The notes beneath the pieces are model-generated. The model was not told where the DNA came from and ran no database searches. It saw only the letters and a list, made by a program, of their open reading frames with translations. From assembly GCF_000621605.1 (NCBI RefSeq), contig NZ_JHXX01000018.1, forward strand, positions 1 to 50,311: a DNA stretch of 50,311 bases, written 5' to 3'. Position 1 is the stretch's first letter, and every line of letters begins with the position of its first letter. The position numbers and the translations under genes are program-made. Of this stretch, positions 16,357 to 23,688 are shown piece by piece. The stretch comes from Butyrivibrio sp. MC2021 (GTDB lineage Bacteria > Bacillota > Clostridia > Lachnospirales > Lachnospiraceae).

Positions 16357-16584
16357 ATGGGAAGTATTTTGGACGTAGCAGACATTATCAAGAAGATCAA
16401 TGGTAACAAAGAGCTCATGGCTCAGATTGCCAAGGCTGACCCCAAGGAAGGCGTTGCGCTTCTGAAGAAAGCCAACATTGATGTTAGTGAAGACGACATC
16501 AAGAAAGTTCAAGCTGCAGTAGCAGACGGTAAGCTTGACCTCGGAGATCTCAAGGATCTTGCAGGTGGATTGTTCAAGAAGTAA
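16357..16584 (+). CDS. 75-residue acidic helical protein of unknown function
   Basis: Starts MGSILDVADIIKKINGNKEL; strongly helical with a high Lys/Asp content and a C-terminal LKDLAGGLFKK containing a GG pair. This recalls Nif11-like leader peptides of ribosomal natural products, but the match is weak and no modifying enzyme is nearby. GGAG six bases upstream sets the ATG. It follows a structured leader and is followed by a GC-rich hairpin without a T-tract, so its expression may be controlled at the RNA level. Confidence 0.65.
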   Translation: MGSILDVADIIKKINGNKELMAQIAKADPKEGVALLKKANIDVSEDDIKKVQAAVADGKLDLGDLKDLAGGLFKK

Positions 16585-16598
16585 TTAAGTGGTTTAAG

Positions 16599-16622
16599 CC
16601 GCGATTCCTACGGGGGTCGCGG
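16599..16622 (+). other. GC-rich hairpin
   Basis: CCGCGA pairs with TCGCGG around a 12-nt loop containing CCTACGGGGG. There is no T-run, so it is not a standard terminator; it may stabilise the 3' end of the upstream message. Confidence 0.4.
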
Positions 16623-16655
16623 CGAACTAATAAGCGCGAAAGGAAAGAGAAAAGC

Positions 16656-16793
16656 ATGGAGTTTACAACAGATATTTTTAGTCAGTTTGATAAGAAATGG
16701 GCGCTTTTAACAGCAGGCGACAAAGAGAACTTTAACACTATGACAGTAGCTCTTTTACCATTTGGAGCAAAGGTTGTGAGAGTACATTACTAA
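16656..16793 (+). pseudogene. flavin reductase remnant, interior lost
   Basis: 45 codons. The first 30 residues (FTTDIFSQFDKKWALLTAGD then KENFNTMT) are the N-terminus of a flavin reductase-like FMN protein of about 160-190 residues. The last 13 (LLPFGAKVVRVHY) are unrelated to the expected continuation and may be its tail or out-of-frame sequence. AAGGAAAGAG upstream looks like a former ribosome site. Confidence 0.6.
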
Positions 16794-16812
16794 GAACGGA
16801 GCGAGGAAGTAG

Positions 16813-17190
16813 ATGTTTTTTATCATGGGAATTACAGATGGCAGGAAGGATTTTGATTTCAATCAGCTGATAACCTGCGCTATCTGTGGAAAGTATGGTA
16901 GATTCAATGTGTTCATGACATATACAGTGCTGTCTCTTTTCTTTATACCTACATTAAAGTGGAATAAGCATTACTACGTGCAGACCAGCTGCTGCGGAAC
17001 TGTTTATGAGCTTGATCCGGAGATTGGTAAGATGATCGCAAGAGGCGAAGAAGTGGAGATTCTGCCAAGTCATCTGACTCAGGTAAGCGGCGGAAGAGGA
17101 TTCACGACCGGTTATAAGAGATGCAGACAGTGTGGATACGAGACAACAGAGGACTTTGATTTTTGTCCTAAGTGCGGAACGAGGTTTTGA
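16813..17190 (+). CDS. zinc-ribbon domain protein
   Basis: 125 residues with three Cys pairs: CAICGKYG near residue 22, SCCG near 59, and C-terminal CRQCG...CPKCG forming a classic zinc ribbon. A hydrophobic strip (FMTYTVLSLFFIPTLKW) sits between the first and second pair. Family members are small orphan proteins of unknown role. GGAGCGAGG precedes the ATG. It appears intact. Confidence 0.75.
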   Translation: MFFIMGITDGRKDFDFNQLITCAICGKYGRFNVFMTYTVLSLFFIPTLKWNKHYYVQTSCCGTVYELDPEIGKMIARGEEVEILPSHLTQVSGGRGFTTGYKRCRQCGYETTEDFDFCPKCGTRF

Positions 17191-17201
17191 GGAGCTGGGA
17201 T

Positions 17202-17360
17202 TATGCTGAGGCTGTTACCATAGGTGTGTTTGAGAACAATGACATTGCTCATGAATGCTACAAGAAGATTGGATTCAAGGATAAAGAGGTAACGGAAAAA
17301 GAGCCTTTTAATATTATTGAAATGGAACTGAAGAGGGAAGATTTTATACTACAAGGCTAA
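17202..17360 (+). pseudogene. C-terminal fragment of a GNAT acetyltransferase
   Basis: Reads EAVTIGVFENNDIAHECYKK then IGFKDKEVTEKEPFNIIEM, the last strand-helix pair of a GNAT fold (N-x-x-A-x-x-x-Y-x-K-x-G-F). The acetyl-CoA loop and all upstream sequence are missing. It abuts the stop of the zinc-ribbon gene. Confidence 0.65.
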
Positions 17361-17451
17361 TAGACAACTAAACTAACCGGTGTTATTATTCGATATATAA
17401 GAGAGAAGCGGAGCAGACAATAGAAGCTCCCGGAAAGGAAAAGAAAGAGAC

Positions 17452-17604
17452 ATGACAACAGTGAATCGCAATTATTGCCTCTATAGCGAAAGTTATGAAT
17501 CATCACTCCAGAGCAAATCAGAGTGGATGTTTAATTTCATGCGCTCATTTAAGGATAGGCAAATGCGAGAAAATGTTGTTTTAGGCAGGGACCGGATGAA
17601 GTAA
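17452..17604 (+). CDS. possible 50-residue small protein
   Basis: Frame starting MTTVNRNYCLYSESYESSLQ and ending in a basic tail (DRQMRENVVLGRDRMK). A purine-rich AAGGAAAAGAAAGAGAC precedes the ATG. I do not recognise it. A terminator follows 37 bases later, which favours a genuine transcript. Confidence 0.4.
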   Translation: MTTVNRNYCLYSESYESSLQSKSEWMFNFMRSFKDRQMRENVVLGRDRMK

Positions 17605-17640
17605 TCCGGAGTAGAAGCTTATAGATAAACATGTTTGCGT

Positions 17641-17680
17641 ACCGCTTACCTTAGATGAAAAGGCAGGCGGTTTTTCTTTT
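17641..17680 (+). terminator. terminator before the tRNA cluster
   Basis: ACCGCTTACCTT pairs imperfectly with AAGGCAGGCGGT and is followed by TTTTTCTTTT. Confidence 0.7.
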
Positions 17681-17692
17681 GCCTGAAAATAT

Positions 17693-17776
17693 GCAGAGTT
17701 GGCTCAATTGGTACAGCAGCGGTCCTGAAAACCGCCATCCTGAAAGGGTATCTGGGTTCGAATCCCAGGCTCTTCG
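17693..17776 (+). tRNA. tRNA-Ser(UGA)-like gene
   Basis: Anticodon stem GCGGT/ACCGC encloses loop CCTGAAA, anticodon TGA. A long variable arm (ATCC/GGGT) and a normal T-arm (CTGGG-TTCGAAT-CCCAG) fit a class II serine tRNA. The acceptor stem has a C-T mismatch at the second pair and the D-stem has one mismatch, so it is divergent. No CCA is encoded. Confidence 0.6.
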
Positions 17777-17780
17777 CTAT

Positions 17781-17907
17781 AGATTCGTGGTGTAATTGGA
17801 TGCGTGGCCTCCGGGGGAGGCCGAGCTACGCATTCGGAGGACGCGAAGCGACGACGGACGCCAGCCTCTCAAGCTGGAGATGTCGGGTTCAAGCCCCGCA
17901 GGAGCTA
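17781..17907 (+). tRNA. degenerate tRNA (anticodon CTC, Glu-like) with an insertion of about 57 nt
   Basis: The 3' half is good: anticodon stem CCAGC/GCTGG with loop CTCTCAA, T-loop TTCAAGC and acceptor AGGAGCT-A. The 5' half (AGATTCG then D-arm TGGTGTAATTGGATGCGT) matches the acceptor at only four of seven positions. Between D-arm and anticodon stem, where one base is expected, lie about 57 nt that fold on their own (TGCGT/ACGCA around GGCCTCC/GGAGGCC). Probably a tRNA pseudogene unless the insert is removed. Confidence 0.5.
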
Positions 17908-17911
17908 TTAT

Positions 17912-17995
17912 GGGTGGGTATGCCTAGAAGCGAGGGCAAGAGTCTGTAAAACTCCCACATTAGAAACACCGCAGGTGCAATTCCTGCTCCACCCA
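17912..17995 (+). tRNA. divergent tRNA-Tyr(GUA)
   Basis: Acceptor GGGTGGG pairs with TCCACCC, discriminator A; anticodon loop CTGTAAA gives GTA. A long variable arm suits Tyr. The T-loop reads TGCAATT, so the almost invariant T at position 55 is G, and the outer anticodon-stem pair is mismatched. Function is uncertain. Confidence 0.6.
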
Positions 17996-18004
17996 CTTAA
18001 ATAT

Positions 18005-18089
18005 GCCGTGGTGGCCGAGTGGTAAGGCACCTGATTGCTAATCAGCGGTTTCCTTCACGGGAAGATAGGTTCGATCCCTATTCACGGCG
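18005..18089 (+). tRNA. tRNA-Ser(GCU)
   Basis: Acceptor GCCGTGG with TCACGGC and discriminator G; anticodon stem CTGA/TCAG with loop TTGCTAA, anticodon GCT. Long variable arm (TTCC/GGAA) and normal T-loop TTCGATC. This is the best-preserved member of the cluster. A GTGTCATC/GATGACAC hairpin follows directly. Confidence 0.8.
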
Positions 18090-18144
18090 TTGTGTCATCT
18101 GATGACACTATACAAATAGGTCCGATACGCATATCAGGCAGATT

Positions 18145-18234
18145 ATGAAGCTGGATGATCCCTTTGAAAGATTCTTTTATGAGTTTGAATGTATTCAAGG
18201 AGCATGGAGTATAAGTGAGCTTTTGAAAACCTGA
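18145..18234 (+). pseudogene. short remnant frame after the tRNAs
   Basis: 29 codons (MKLDDPFERFFYEFECIQGA) with no clear ribosome site. Not recognised; most likely the start or end of a lost gene. Listed because it is the only frame between the tRNAs and the next small gene. Confidence 0.2.
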
Positions 18235-18254
18235 CTTCTATCGTAATAGGAGCT

Positions 18255-18422
18255 ATGGTGCTTTTAATCGGCTTCGGAATTGGGTATTGCATTTACAGCT
18301 ATAGATACCAGGAAATCATTATCTTCCTTGTTGTAGGAATGATAATGATGGCAGGAATGTTTGCAGTAACTGTTGTTGAGGATATTTGCGATACGCTTGC
18401 TGAAAAGATAAGCGACTTATGA
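18255..18422 (+). CDS. 55-residue membrane protein
   Basis: AGGAG four bases upstream of the ATG. Two hydrophobic segments (MVLLIGFGIGYCIYSY and IIIFLVVGMIMMAGMFAVTV) separated by RYQE, then an acidic tail ending in DTLAEKISDL. Function unknown. The same tail (DTLTEKISDL) reappears, without the membrane part, at 27741. The gene may be whole or the C-terminal end of something longer. Confidence 0.45.
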   Translation: MVLLIGFGIGYCIYSYRYQEIIIFLVVGMIMMAGMFAVTVVEDICDTLAEKISDL

Positions 18423-18505
18423 GAACAAGTTCAATATGTCAGAAAAATGGCCGTTTGACAGTGCAATTACTGTTAAATGGCTCTTTTTCTGTTATAGTAA
18501 AAATA
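18369..18505 (+). repeat. 137-bp direct repeat, copy 1 (gene tail, terminator, promoter)
   Basis: Contains the end of the small membrane gene, a terminator (GCCGTTTGACAGT/ACTGTTAAATGGC plus TTTTTC, 18450-18490) and a TGTTATAGT extended -10-like box. Copy 2 is at 27724-27861, roughly 80% identical by eye with the terminator stem preserved through compensating G-U pairs. It lies directly before a GNAT gene. Confidence 0.75.
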
Positions 18506-18596
18506 AAGGCTGTTCTAATTAGATATGTGAACAATATTTTGTTTGAGAAAAATTAACTTCAGTAAAACGTACTATGGAGGAGAGGCATAAAATATA

Positions 18597-19031
18597 ATGA
18601 TACGAGAAGTGAAAAAAGAGGATCTTGAAGCACTTTTGGAACTGTATCTATATTTACATGAAGACAGCATTCCAAAGCAGGATGAACATCTTGAAAAAAC
18701 ATGGAATCAGATTGTTGAAGATCCGAATCACCATCTAATTGTAAATGAGATTGATGGTCAGATTGTATCTTCCTGTGTTTGTGTGATCATCCCGAATTTG
18801 ACAAGAAATGTAAGACCATATGCTTTTGTTGAGAATGTGGTAACACACGTGGATTTCAGAGGGAACGGATATGCAGGTGAATGTCTGGACTATGCACGGA
18901 AGATTGCTGAGAAGGAAAACTGCTACAAATTGATGCTGCTGACTGGATCAAAGAAGCCTGAGACTCTGCATTTCTATGAGAAGGCTGGGTATAACAGCAG
19001 TGATAAGACGGCTTTCATACAGTGGATCTGA
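18597..19031 (+). CDS. GNAT N-acetyltransferase
   Basis: 144 residues, full GNAT length. The acetyl-CoA pyrophosphate loop is in DFRGNGYAGECL (R/Q-x-x-G-x-G/A type) and the C-terminal LHFYEKAGY is standard. The acceptor cannot be told. GGAGGAGAGG precedes the ATG; transcription probably starts at the repeat's promoter 90 nt upstream. Confidence 0.85.
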   Translation: MIREVKKEDLEALLELYLYLHEDSIPKQDEHLEKTWNQIVEDPNHHLIVNEIDGQIVSSCVCVIIPNLTRNVRPYAFVENVVTHVDFRGNGYAGECLDYARKIAEKENCYKLMLLTGSKKPETLHFYEKAGYNSSDKTAFIQWI

Positions 19032-19042
19032 TAAGAGCTTAT

Positions 19043-19201
19043 ATGATGATGGGTGAATATGTCCTTTATTATCGAGGCAAGGTGTTTGGCGGTATCTATG
19101 ATGACCGCTTTCTGGTGAAGCTTACAAAAACTGCTATAGCTATGATGCCTGATGCGGAGCTGGAACTTCCGTATGAAGGAGCAAAAGAAATGATCCTTTA
19201 G
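19043..19201 (+). pseudogene. TfoX-N domain fragment (5' end missing)
   Basis: Reads MMMGEYVLYYRGKVFGGIYD then DRFLVKLTKTA and LPYEGAKEMIL, the central part of TfoX/Sxy N-terminal domain proteins (about 110 residues). The first 20 or so residues are absent here; a matching start is found at 23599. The C-terminal helix is also missing. Confidence 0.6.
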
Positions 19202-19321
19202 GGTTGACATCAATTGAATACAAAACAGATGTAGAACCGAGAAAACAAGAGATTATAGATTTCTGCAAGAATATCTAAATATCTTTTTATATAATGCAGC
19301 AGGTTAGGAGTTATATATTTC

Positions 19322-20518
19322 ATGAAAACTATCATTTTCACAATGGGAACAAGAGGAGATATCCAACCGTACATATATCTTGCAAGGGCTCTTAAGAAAA
19401 ACGGACATGATGTAAAACTCGGTTCTCATCCCTGTTGGAGAAAACTTATTGAAGAATCGGGTATTTCCTTTCTTTCCGTCGGACCTGATATTGATATAGA
19501 GATGGAAGCAGCTGTTATCAGAGGTAAAAGTTCAAATGCCGTCCTTAGCATGCTTAAGACAATGAATTTCATATTTAAGATCATTCAGAATTCAACGAAT
19601 GAAATATATGAGGCATGCAAAGGAAATGATCTTATCATAGTAAGTCACAGTCAGATGGGAGCAGTTGAAGCGGAGGCCTTGAATATTCCCACAGTAAACG
19701 TGACTTTGCAGACTGAAATGATCCCCGAAAAGAAAAAGCCGCAGACATTTATTAATAAGCTTATCGGGGGCTTGATCGGTAAACAGATAAACAAGCCATA
19801 TAACAAGATCAGAAAGGTTTATGGTCTTAAAGCGATGAGAGTCGGTGATTCCCTGATGTCTCAAAAACTCGACCTGATCCCCATAAGTAAATTTGTTGTG
19901 ACAAGAAGCCCATATTGGGAAGACCAGCATATTTTGACAGGCTATTGGTTTGAAGAAGAGGAGGTATATTCGCCAAGTGAGGAATTAACAGCCTTTCTTA
20001 AAAGTGGTGAAAAGCCTGTTCTGCTCGCACTCGGCGCAATGTCATTCGAAGATAAAGCAGAAACGGATAAACTGGATATGTTTGTCAAAGCATTTCAAAA
20101 GGCGGGATGCAGGGCAATCGTACAAGGGTTTCAAAAATCACTTGAAGAGTATAAACTTCCGGAAACAATGATGTCTGTTGGGAGTGTTCCTCACAGCTGG
20201 CTCTTCAAACAGTGCAGCTTCGTGATTCATCACTGTGGTTTTGGAACATCTGCTGCAACCATGATCTATGGAATACCGTCTATACCGGTTCCTCATGTGC
20301 TGGACCAGATGGGATTTGCAATGCAGCTTAGAAATTTAAATGTGGCCACGGAACCATTGAAAGCAAAGGAGCTGACTGAAGAAAATATCTATAATTCCAT
20401 TGTTCAAATGCAAGATACGTATGATGAAAAAAGCAAAAATGCAATGGAAATATCTGATAAGATCAGGACTGAGGGTGGATTGTCTGAAGCAGTACAATTA
20501 ATTGAAAGTGTTATATGA
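19322..20518 (+). CDS. UGT-like (GT1) glycosyltransferase
   Basis: 398 residues. N-terminal MKTIIFTMGTRGDIQPYIYL is the acceptor-domain signature of sterol/macrolide-type glycosyltransferases; the C-terminal nucleotide-sugar domain has VPHSWLFKQCSFVIHHCGFG and the PHVLDQMGFA segment. No signal peptide; cytoplasmic. The acceptor may be a small hydrophobic compound or antibiotic. It looks complete and is the longest intact gene in the accessory region's first half. AGGAG lies 11 bases from the ATG. Confidence 0.85.
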   Translation: MKTIIFTMGTRGDIQPYIYLARALKKNGHDVKLGSHPCWRKLIEESGISFLSVGPDIDIEMEAAVIRGKSSNAVLSMLKTMNFIFKIIQNSTNEIYEACKGNDLIIVSHSQMGAVEAEALNIPTVNVTLQTEMIPEKKKPQTFINKLIGGLIGKQINKPYNKIRKVYGLKAMRVGDSLMSQKLDLIPISKFVVTRSPYWEDQHILTGYWFEEEEVYSPSEELTAFLKSGEKPVLLALGAMSFEDKAETDKLDMFVKAFQKAGCRAIVQGFQKSLEEYKLPETMMSVGSVPHSWLFKQCSFVIHHCGFGTSAATMIYGIPSIPVPHVLDQMGFAMQLRNLNVATEPLKAKELTEENIYNSIVQMQDTYDEKSKNAMEISDKIRTEGGLSEAVQLIESVI

Positions 20519-20546
20519 TTTATCTTCCAGATAATTTATTATTGAA

Positions 20547-20574
20547 AACAACACTTTTTTGAAATTGTGTTGTT
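20547..20574 (+). terminator. hairpin after the glycosyltransferase gene
   Basis: AACAACAC pairs with GTGTTGTT around a 12-nt loop; only a short T tract follows (CAGTTT), so termination may be modest. Confidence 0.5.
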
Positions 20575-20684
20575 CAGTTTAACATTCCTCCTAGGTAGAA
20601 TGAAGCAATGGCTGGAGGCCGAATGTCTTGAAAAAACAGATGAGATAGCAGGAGTGATCACAAAATGCATACGACCATATATAG

Positions 20685-21390
20685 AAGCGGATTGACCGTA
20701 CCATCCGTAAGCGGCATATGAAGCGGCTGATCCAAAAAATAGATAGTACTGAAGTGGGACACAGGATTCTTAGGGATCCTGTATTGGCTGTTCATAACAG
20801 CAAATATGAGCATGGGATGGAATGCCGTATATGCGATTTTTAACGGGGTAATGGGAATCATATACCATTCATTCTGGTTTGTTTCAATGTTTGCTTATTA
20901 CATGGTTTTGTCCGTAATGCGATTTATAGTTGTTTCTTCGAAATACAAAAAGCTGCGAAGGTCAGAATCAAGAATGATGAAAATGATCGGCGGAGGCATG
21001 ATCTTTCTGGCTATCGTGGTATCGGGTATTGTGTGCATGGGCATAGCTGAAAAACATAACCCCAAATATCATATCATTATAATGATCACTATCGCTGCAT
21101 ATACATTTTACATTGTTATCCTGGCTATAATAAGCTTTGTAAAAGCTCAAAAAAGGAAAAATCCATCAATGATAATGCTAAGAAATATATCCATGGCTTG
21201 TGCTATTGTGGCACTATTGTCACTGGAACGATCCATGCTCGGCACATTCGGAGATGCAGGTGATAGGTTCTCGATGACAATGACGATCATATCCGGTGCA
21301 GTTGCAGTTCTGCTTGTTGTTGTAATCGGTGTTTCTATGCTTATACAAGCAGGACGAGTTGAGGAGAAAATTCTACCGGATAGTAAATAA
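20685..21390 (+). pseudogene. membrane protein gene broken by a frameshift
   Basis: An upstream frame (KRIDRTIRKRHMKRLIQKID to VGHRILRDPVL) runs into a second frame around 20780 that reads LYWLFITANMSMGWNAVYAI and then several hydrophobic helices (IIYHSFWFVSMFAYYMVLSV and others), ending at 21390. Together they look like one six-helix membrane protein with a basic N-terminal tail. A TAG precedes the first part, so the true start is also lost. Alternatively the second part alone (ATG at 20806) is made as a short protein. Confidence 0.55.
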
Positions 21391-21465
21391 AAATCGGAAT
21401 ATAACGTAGCTTGAAAAATCGAGATTTGTGGGGATGAGTGATGAAGCATAATTTCTGAATGATAC

Positions 21466-21705
21466 ATGATATATGGAGGCAAAGCAGAAGATGTAAAAAG
21501 AATTAGAAATACTACAGGAATGTCACAAAAAACCTTTGCAAGTTATATGGGAGTATCAGATAAAACGGTTGAAGCATGGGAATCTGGTACTAATCATCCA
21601 TCTGGAGCTGCTAGCAGAATACTAAATATGATGGAGATTGACAAGGATTTGGTGATTAAGTTTCCTTTTGTTAGTAATGTGCAAGATAAAAAGGCCCTTC
21701 GGTGA
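21466..21705 (+). CDS. XRE-type helix-turn-helix protein, N-terminally short
   Basis: 79 residues. The HTH (IRNTTGMSQKTFASYMGVSD then KTVEAWESGTNHPSG) matches the antitoxin-like regulators often paired with HigB/RelE toxins. Such proteins usually have 20-30 more residues in front, and no ribosome site precedes this ATG, so the 5' end may be missing. No toxin gene is adjacent. Confidence 0.6.
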   Translation: MIYGGKAEDVKRIRNTTGMSQKTFASYMGVSDKTVEAWESGTNHPSGAASRILNMMEIDKDLVIKFPFVSNVQDKKALR

Positions 21706-21781
21706 AAATGATTACTAAAGCCATTTGGAGGCAGGTTGACATGCTTCTAAATGGTTTTTGTAATTTTCTGGCAAAAAAGTA

Positions 21782-21805
21782 TTGACCATCACGTTACGTT
21801 ATGGT
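21782..21805 (+). promoter_or_regulatory. MerR-type promoter/operator
   Basis: TTGACC overlaps a 21-bp dyad (ACCATCACGTTACGTTATGGT, symmetric except near the centre). This fits MerR-family autoregulation, in which the dyad lies between -35 and -10 with an over-long spacer. Confidence 0.6.
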
Positions 21806-21840
21806 TTAAGGTATAGTTACACGTGAAGGAGATGAAAGCT

Positions 21841-22569
21841 ATGATGACAGTAAATGATGTTAGTAAAATGACGGGAGTGAGTATACGCACACTGCATTAT
21901 TACGACGAGATTGGACTCTTAAAGCCGGCGAAATACACCGATTCTGACTACAGGCTGTATGACGATGCAGCTCTGGAAAAGTTGCAGCAGATTTTACTGT
22001 TCAGGGAGCTGGAATTTCCGCTAAAAGATATAAAGGAAATAGTTAACAGATCTGACTTTGACAAGACAAAAGCACTGGAACAGCAGATAGAACTTCTGGA
22101 ACTTAAGAAGGAGCACATTGAGAATCTGCTGAACATGTGCAAATACCTAAAAGTGAGAGGAGTGAGGAAATTGAATTTTTCAGCATTTGATACAAGTAAG
22201 CTTGATGAATACGCAAAAAAGGCTAAAGAACAGTGGGGAGATACTCCTGCTTATAAAGAATATGCCGAAAAAAGCAAGAACTGGACAAAAGAATATGAAA
22301 GCGGACTGATGGCTGATTTTACCAAACTTTTTGAAGAGTTTGGTACTATGAAGGAAATGGATCCGGCATCCGAAGAGGTTCAGGCTCAGGTAAAGAAAGT
22401 ACAGGATTTCATTACGGAGAATATGTACACATGCACTGATGATATTCTTTATGGCCTTGGAACAGGCTATGTAGGTGGCGGAGAGTTGACCCAGAATATT
22501 GAAAAGATGGGCGGTGAAGGAACTTCAGAGTTTATCTTCCAGGCAATTAAGATCTATTGCGGAAAATGA
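21841..22569 (+). CDS. MerR-family regulator with TipAS-like C-terminal domain
   Basis: 242 residues. The N-terminal winged helix (VNDVSKMTGVSIRTLHYYDE then IGLLKPAKYTDSDYRLYDD) and dimerisation helix are canonical; the C-terminal half (from SKLDEYAKKAKEQWG) matches TipAS antibiotic/ligand-sensing domains. Likely autoregulated through the dyad upstream. AAGGAG sets the ATG-ATG start. No target gene is next to it. Intact. Confidence 0.87.
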   Translation: MMTVNDVSKMTGVSIRTLHYYDEIGLLKPAKYTDSDYRLYDDAALEKLQQILLFRELEFPLKDIKEIVNRSDFDKTKALEQQIELLELKKEHIENLLNMCKYLKVRGVRKLNFSAFDTSKLDEYAKKAKEQWGDTPAYKEYAEKSKNWTKEYESGLMADFTKLFEEFGTMKEMDPASEEVQAQVKKVQDFITENMYTCTDDILYGLGTGYVGGGELTQNIEKMGGEGTSEFIFQAIKIYCGK

Positions 22570-22592
22570 TCACAACAAAACACGATTTTGAA

Positions 22593-22636
22593 GTCATCTG
22601 GCGGATAAAATACCGTCAGGTGGCTTTTTTTCTTTT
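22593..22636 (+). terminator. terminator of the MerR gene
   Basis: A 12-bp stem (GTCATCTGGCGG against CCGTCAGGTGGC with G-U pairs) followed by TTTTTTTCTTTT. Confidence 0.85.
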
Positions 22637-22713
22637 ATAAAAACAGATATAGTAGAAGATAAGTATTTTGAAAAAAAGAGCCGATTTTGGACTAGAGTCA
22701 GACAATATGAGTC

Positions 22714-22920
22714 TTGGAGCTGAAGAGCAGAAAAAAGAATGTGCTGAAAGAGTTGGATGCTTATGAGGACGAAGCGGGGTTCGTGCTGAAAATAGTGGAT
22801 ATAGATGAGGCTATTGCGACTAATGCAGCGTATTCTAGTGAAGATTATTTCAATGAAATCATGATCAAAAGAGATAGAAGAATGCTTGAAATGGTAAAGC
22901 AGGAGTTGGGATGGAAATAA
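22714..22920 (+). CDS. possible small protein, probably truncated at the 5' end
   Basis: The frame lacks an ATG and opens at TTG; it reads KELDAYEDEAGFVLKIVDID then EAIATNAAYSSEDYF and ends MLEMVKQELGWK. I do not recognise it. Its end overlaps the start of the following GNAT remnant by 10 nt, as in a coupled operon. Protein-like but with no credible start. Confidence 0.35.
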   Translation: MELKSRKKNVLKELDAYEDEAGFVLKIVDIDEAIATNAAYSSEDYFNEIMIKRDRRMLEMVKQELGWK

Positions 22921-23154
22921 GGATTGCAGACAAACAAGATATTGATCTCATGATGAGCAGCAGACTGGAAATGTTAAAAGAAGTTAATTCTCTTGAAGCA
23001 GATTACCGGTATTCTGAGAGTTTTGTAGAGGAAAGCAGGAGATACTTCCTTGAGGGAGATCAGACTTGATGCAACAGAGGCGGGGAGGCCCCTTTATAAA
23101 AAATGTGGCTTTGAAGACTCGGAAGAATGCATGGTTTTGGTAAAAGAGAAATGA
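22911..23154 (+). pseudogene. GNAT gene with interior deleted
   Basis: Frame 1 encodes MEIRIADKQDIDLMMSSRLE to RRYFLEGDQT, then a stop. Another frame continues as LDATEAGRPLYKKCGFEDSE then ECMVLVKEK. These are the first about 50 and last about 30 residues of one GNAT protein; the central sheet with the acetyl-CoA loop is gone. The old stop overlaps the next start by ATGA, so the original operon spacing is preserved. Confidence 0.7.
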
Positions 23155-23612
23155 ACAATCCCTGGGAAGAGATAAAACTTGATGATTATGAAAAGCATAT
23201 GAGCCTGGACTCTGTAAAGCAGCTGCAGACCATTAACAAAATGATGAAAGAGCAGTTTGATGCTTATCAAGTAAACACGGCAATGATTTTTGGCATAGCC
23301 GGTGGCAATGGATTAGAACATGTCAACAAAGAAAAGTATCAGATTGTTTATGGCGTAGATATAAATAAAGAGTACCTTGAAGCTGTCTCTGGACGCTATA
23401 CAGACTTGTCAGGCGTATTGCAGTGCCTTCAGGTTGATCTTATAAAAGATACATCAAAGCTGCCTAATGCACAGCTACTAATTGCAAATCTGCTAATAGA
23501 ATACATTGGATATCAGAAGATACTGGAGGAGACAGAGTCTCTTCCTAACGGAAAAGCTTTATTAAGAATTGATTTCAAAAAAGGAAAAGAACGAACCTAT
23601 GGCATCAACTAA
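23151..23612 (+). CDS. SAM methyltransferase-like protein with in-frame internal loss
   Basis: 153 residues. The N-terminal two thirds hold a Rossmann core: IFGIAGGNGLEHV (motif I), YGVDINKEYL, and LLIANLLIEYIGY. The tail QKILEETESLPNGKALLRIDF looks like the end of the family, but the roughly 50-60 residues expected between them (later strands) are missing. Translation is coupled to the preceding GNAT relic. Probably inactive. Confidence 0.55.
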   Translation: MNNPWEEIKLDDYEKHMSLDSVKQLQTINKMMKEQFDAYQVNTAMIFGIAGGNGLEHVNKEKYQIVYGVDINKEYLEAVSGRYTDLSGVLQCLQVDLIKDTSKLPNAQLLIANLLIEYIGYQKILEETESLPNGKALLRIDFKKGKERTYGIN

Positions 23613-23688
23613 AGAGTACCTGGATTTCATATTAGAACAGCTCTCTGAGCTGGATGGTTTTCATGATGGAGCAATTATCGTTTTTTGA
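23599..23688 (+). pseudogene. TfoX-N start fragment
   Basis: Reads MASTKEYLDFILEQLSELD, the first helix of TfoX N-terminal domain proteins, then shifts into unrelated codons overlapping the DUF5131 gene. It complements the fragment at 19043-19201, which lacks exactly this part. Confidence 0.5.

Noticed and set aside
17804..17860. Group I or other self-splicing intron in the tRNA
   Set aside because: The insert is only about 57 nt, far below group I size, and lies between D-arm and anticodon arm rather than in the anticodon loop.
21466..21705. Complete HigBA toxin-antitoxin pair
   Set aside because: No toxin frame lies on either side; only an N-terminally short XRE protein is present.
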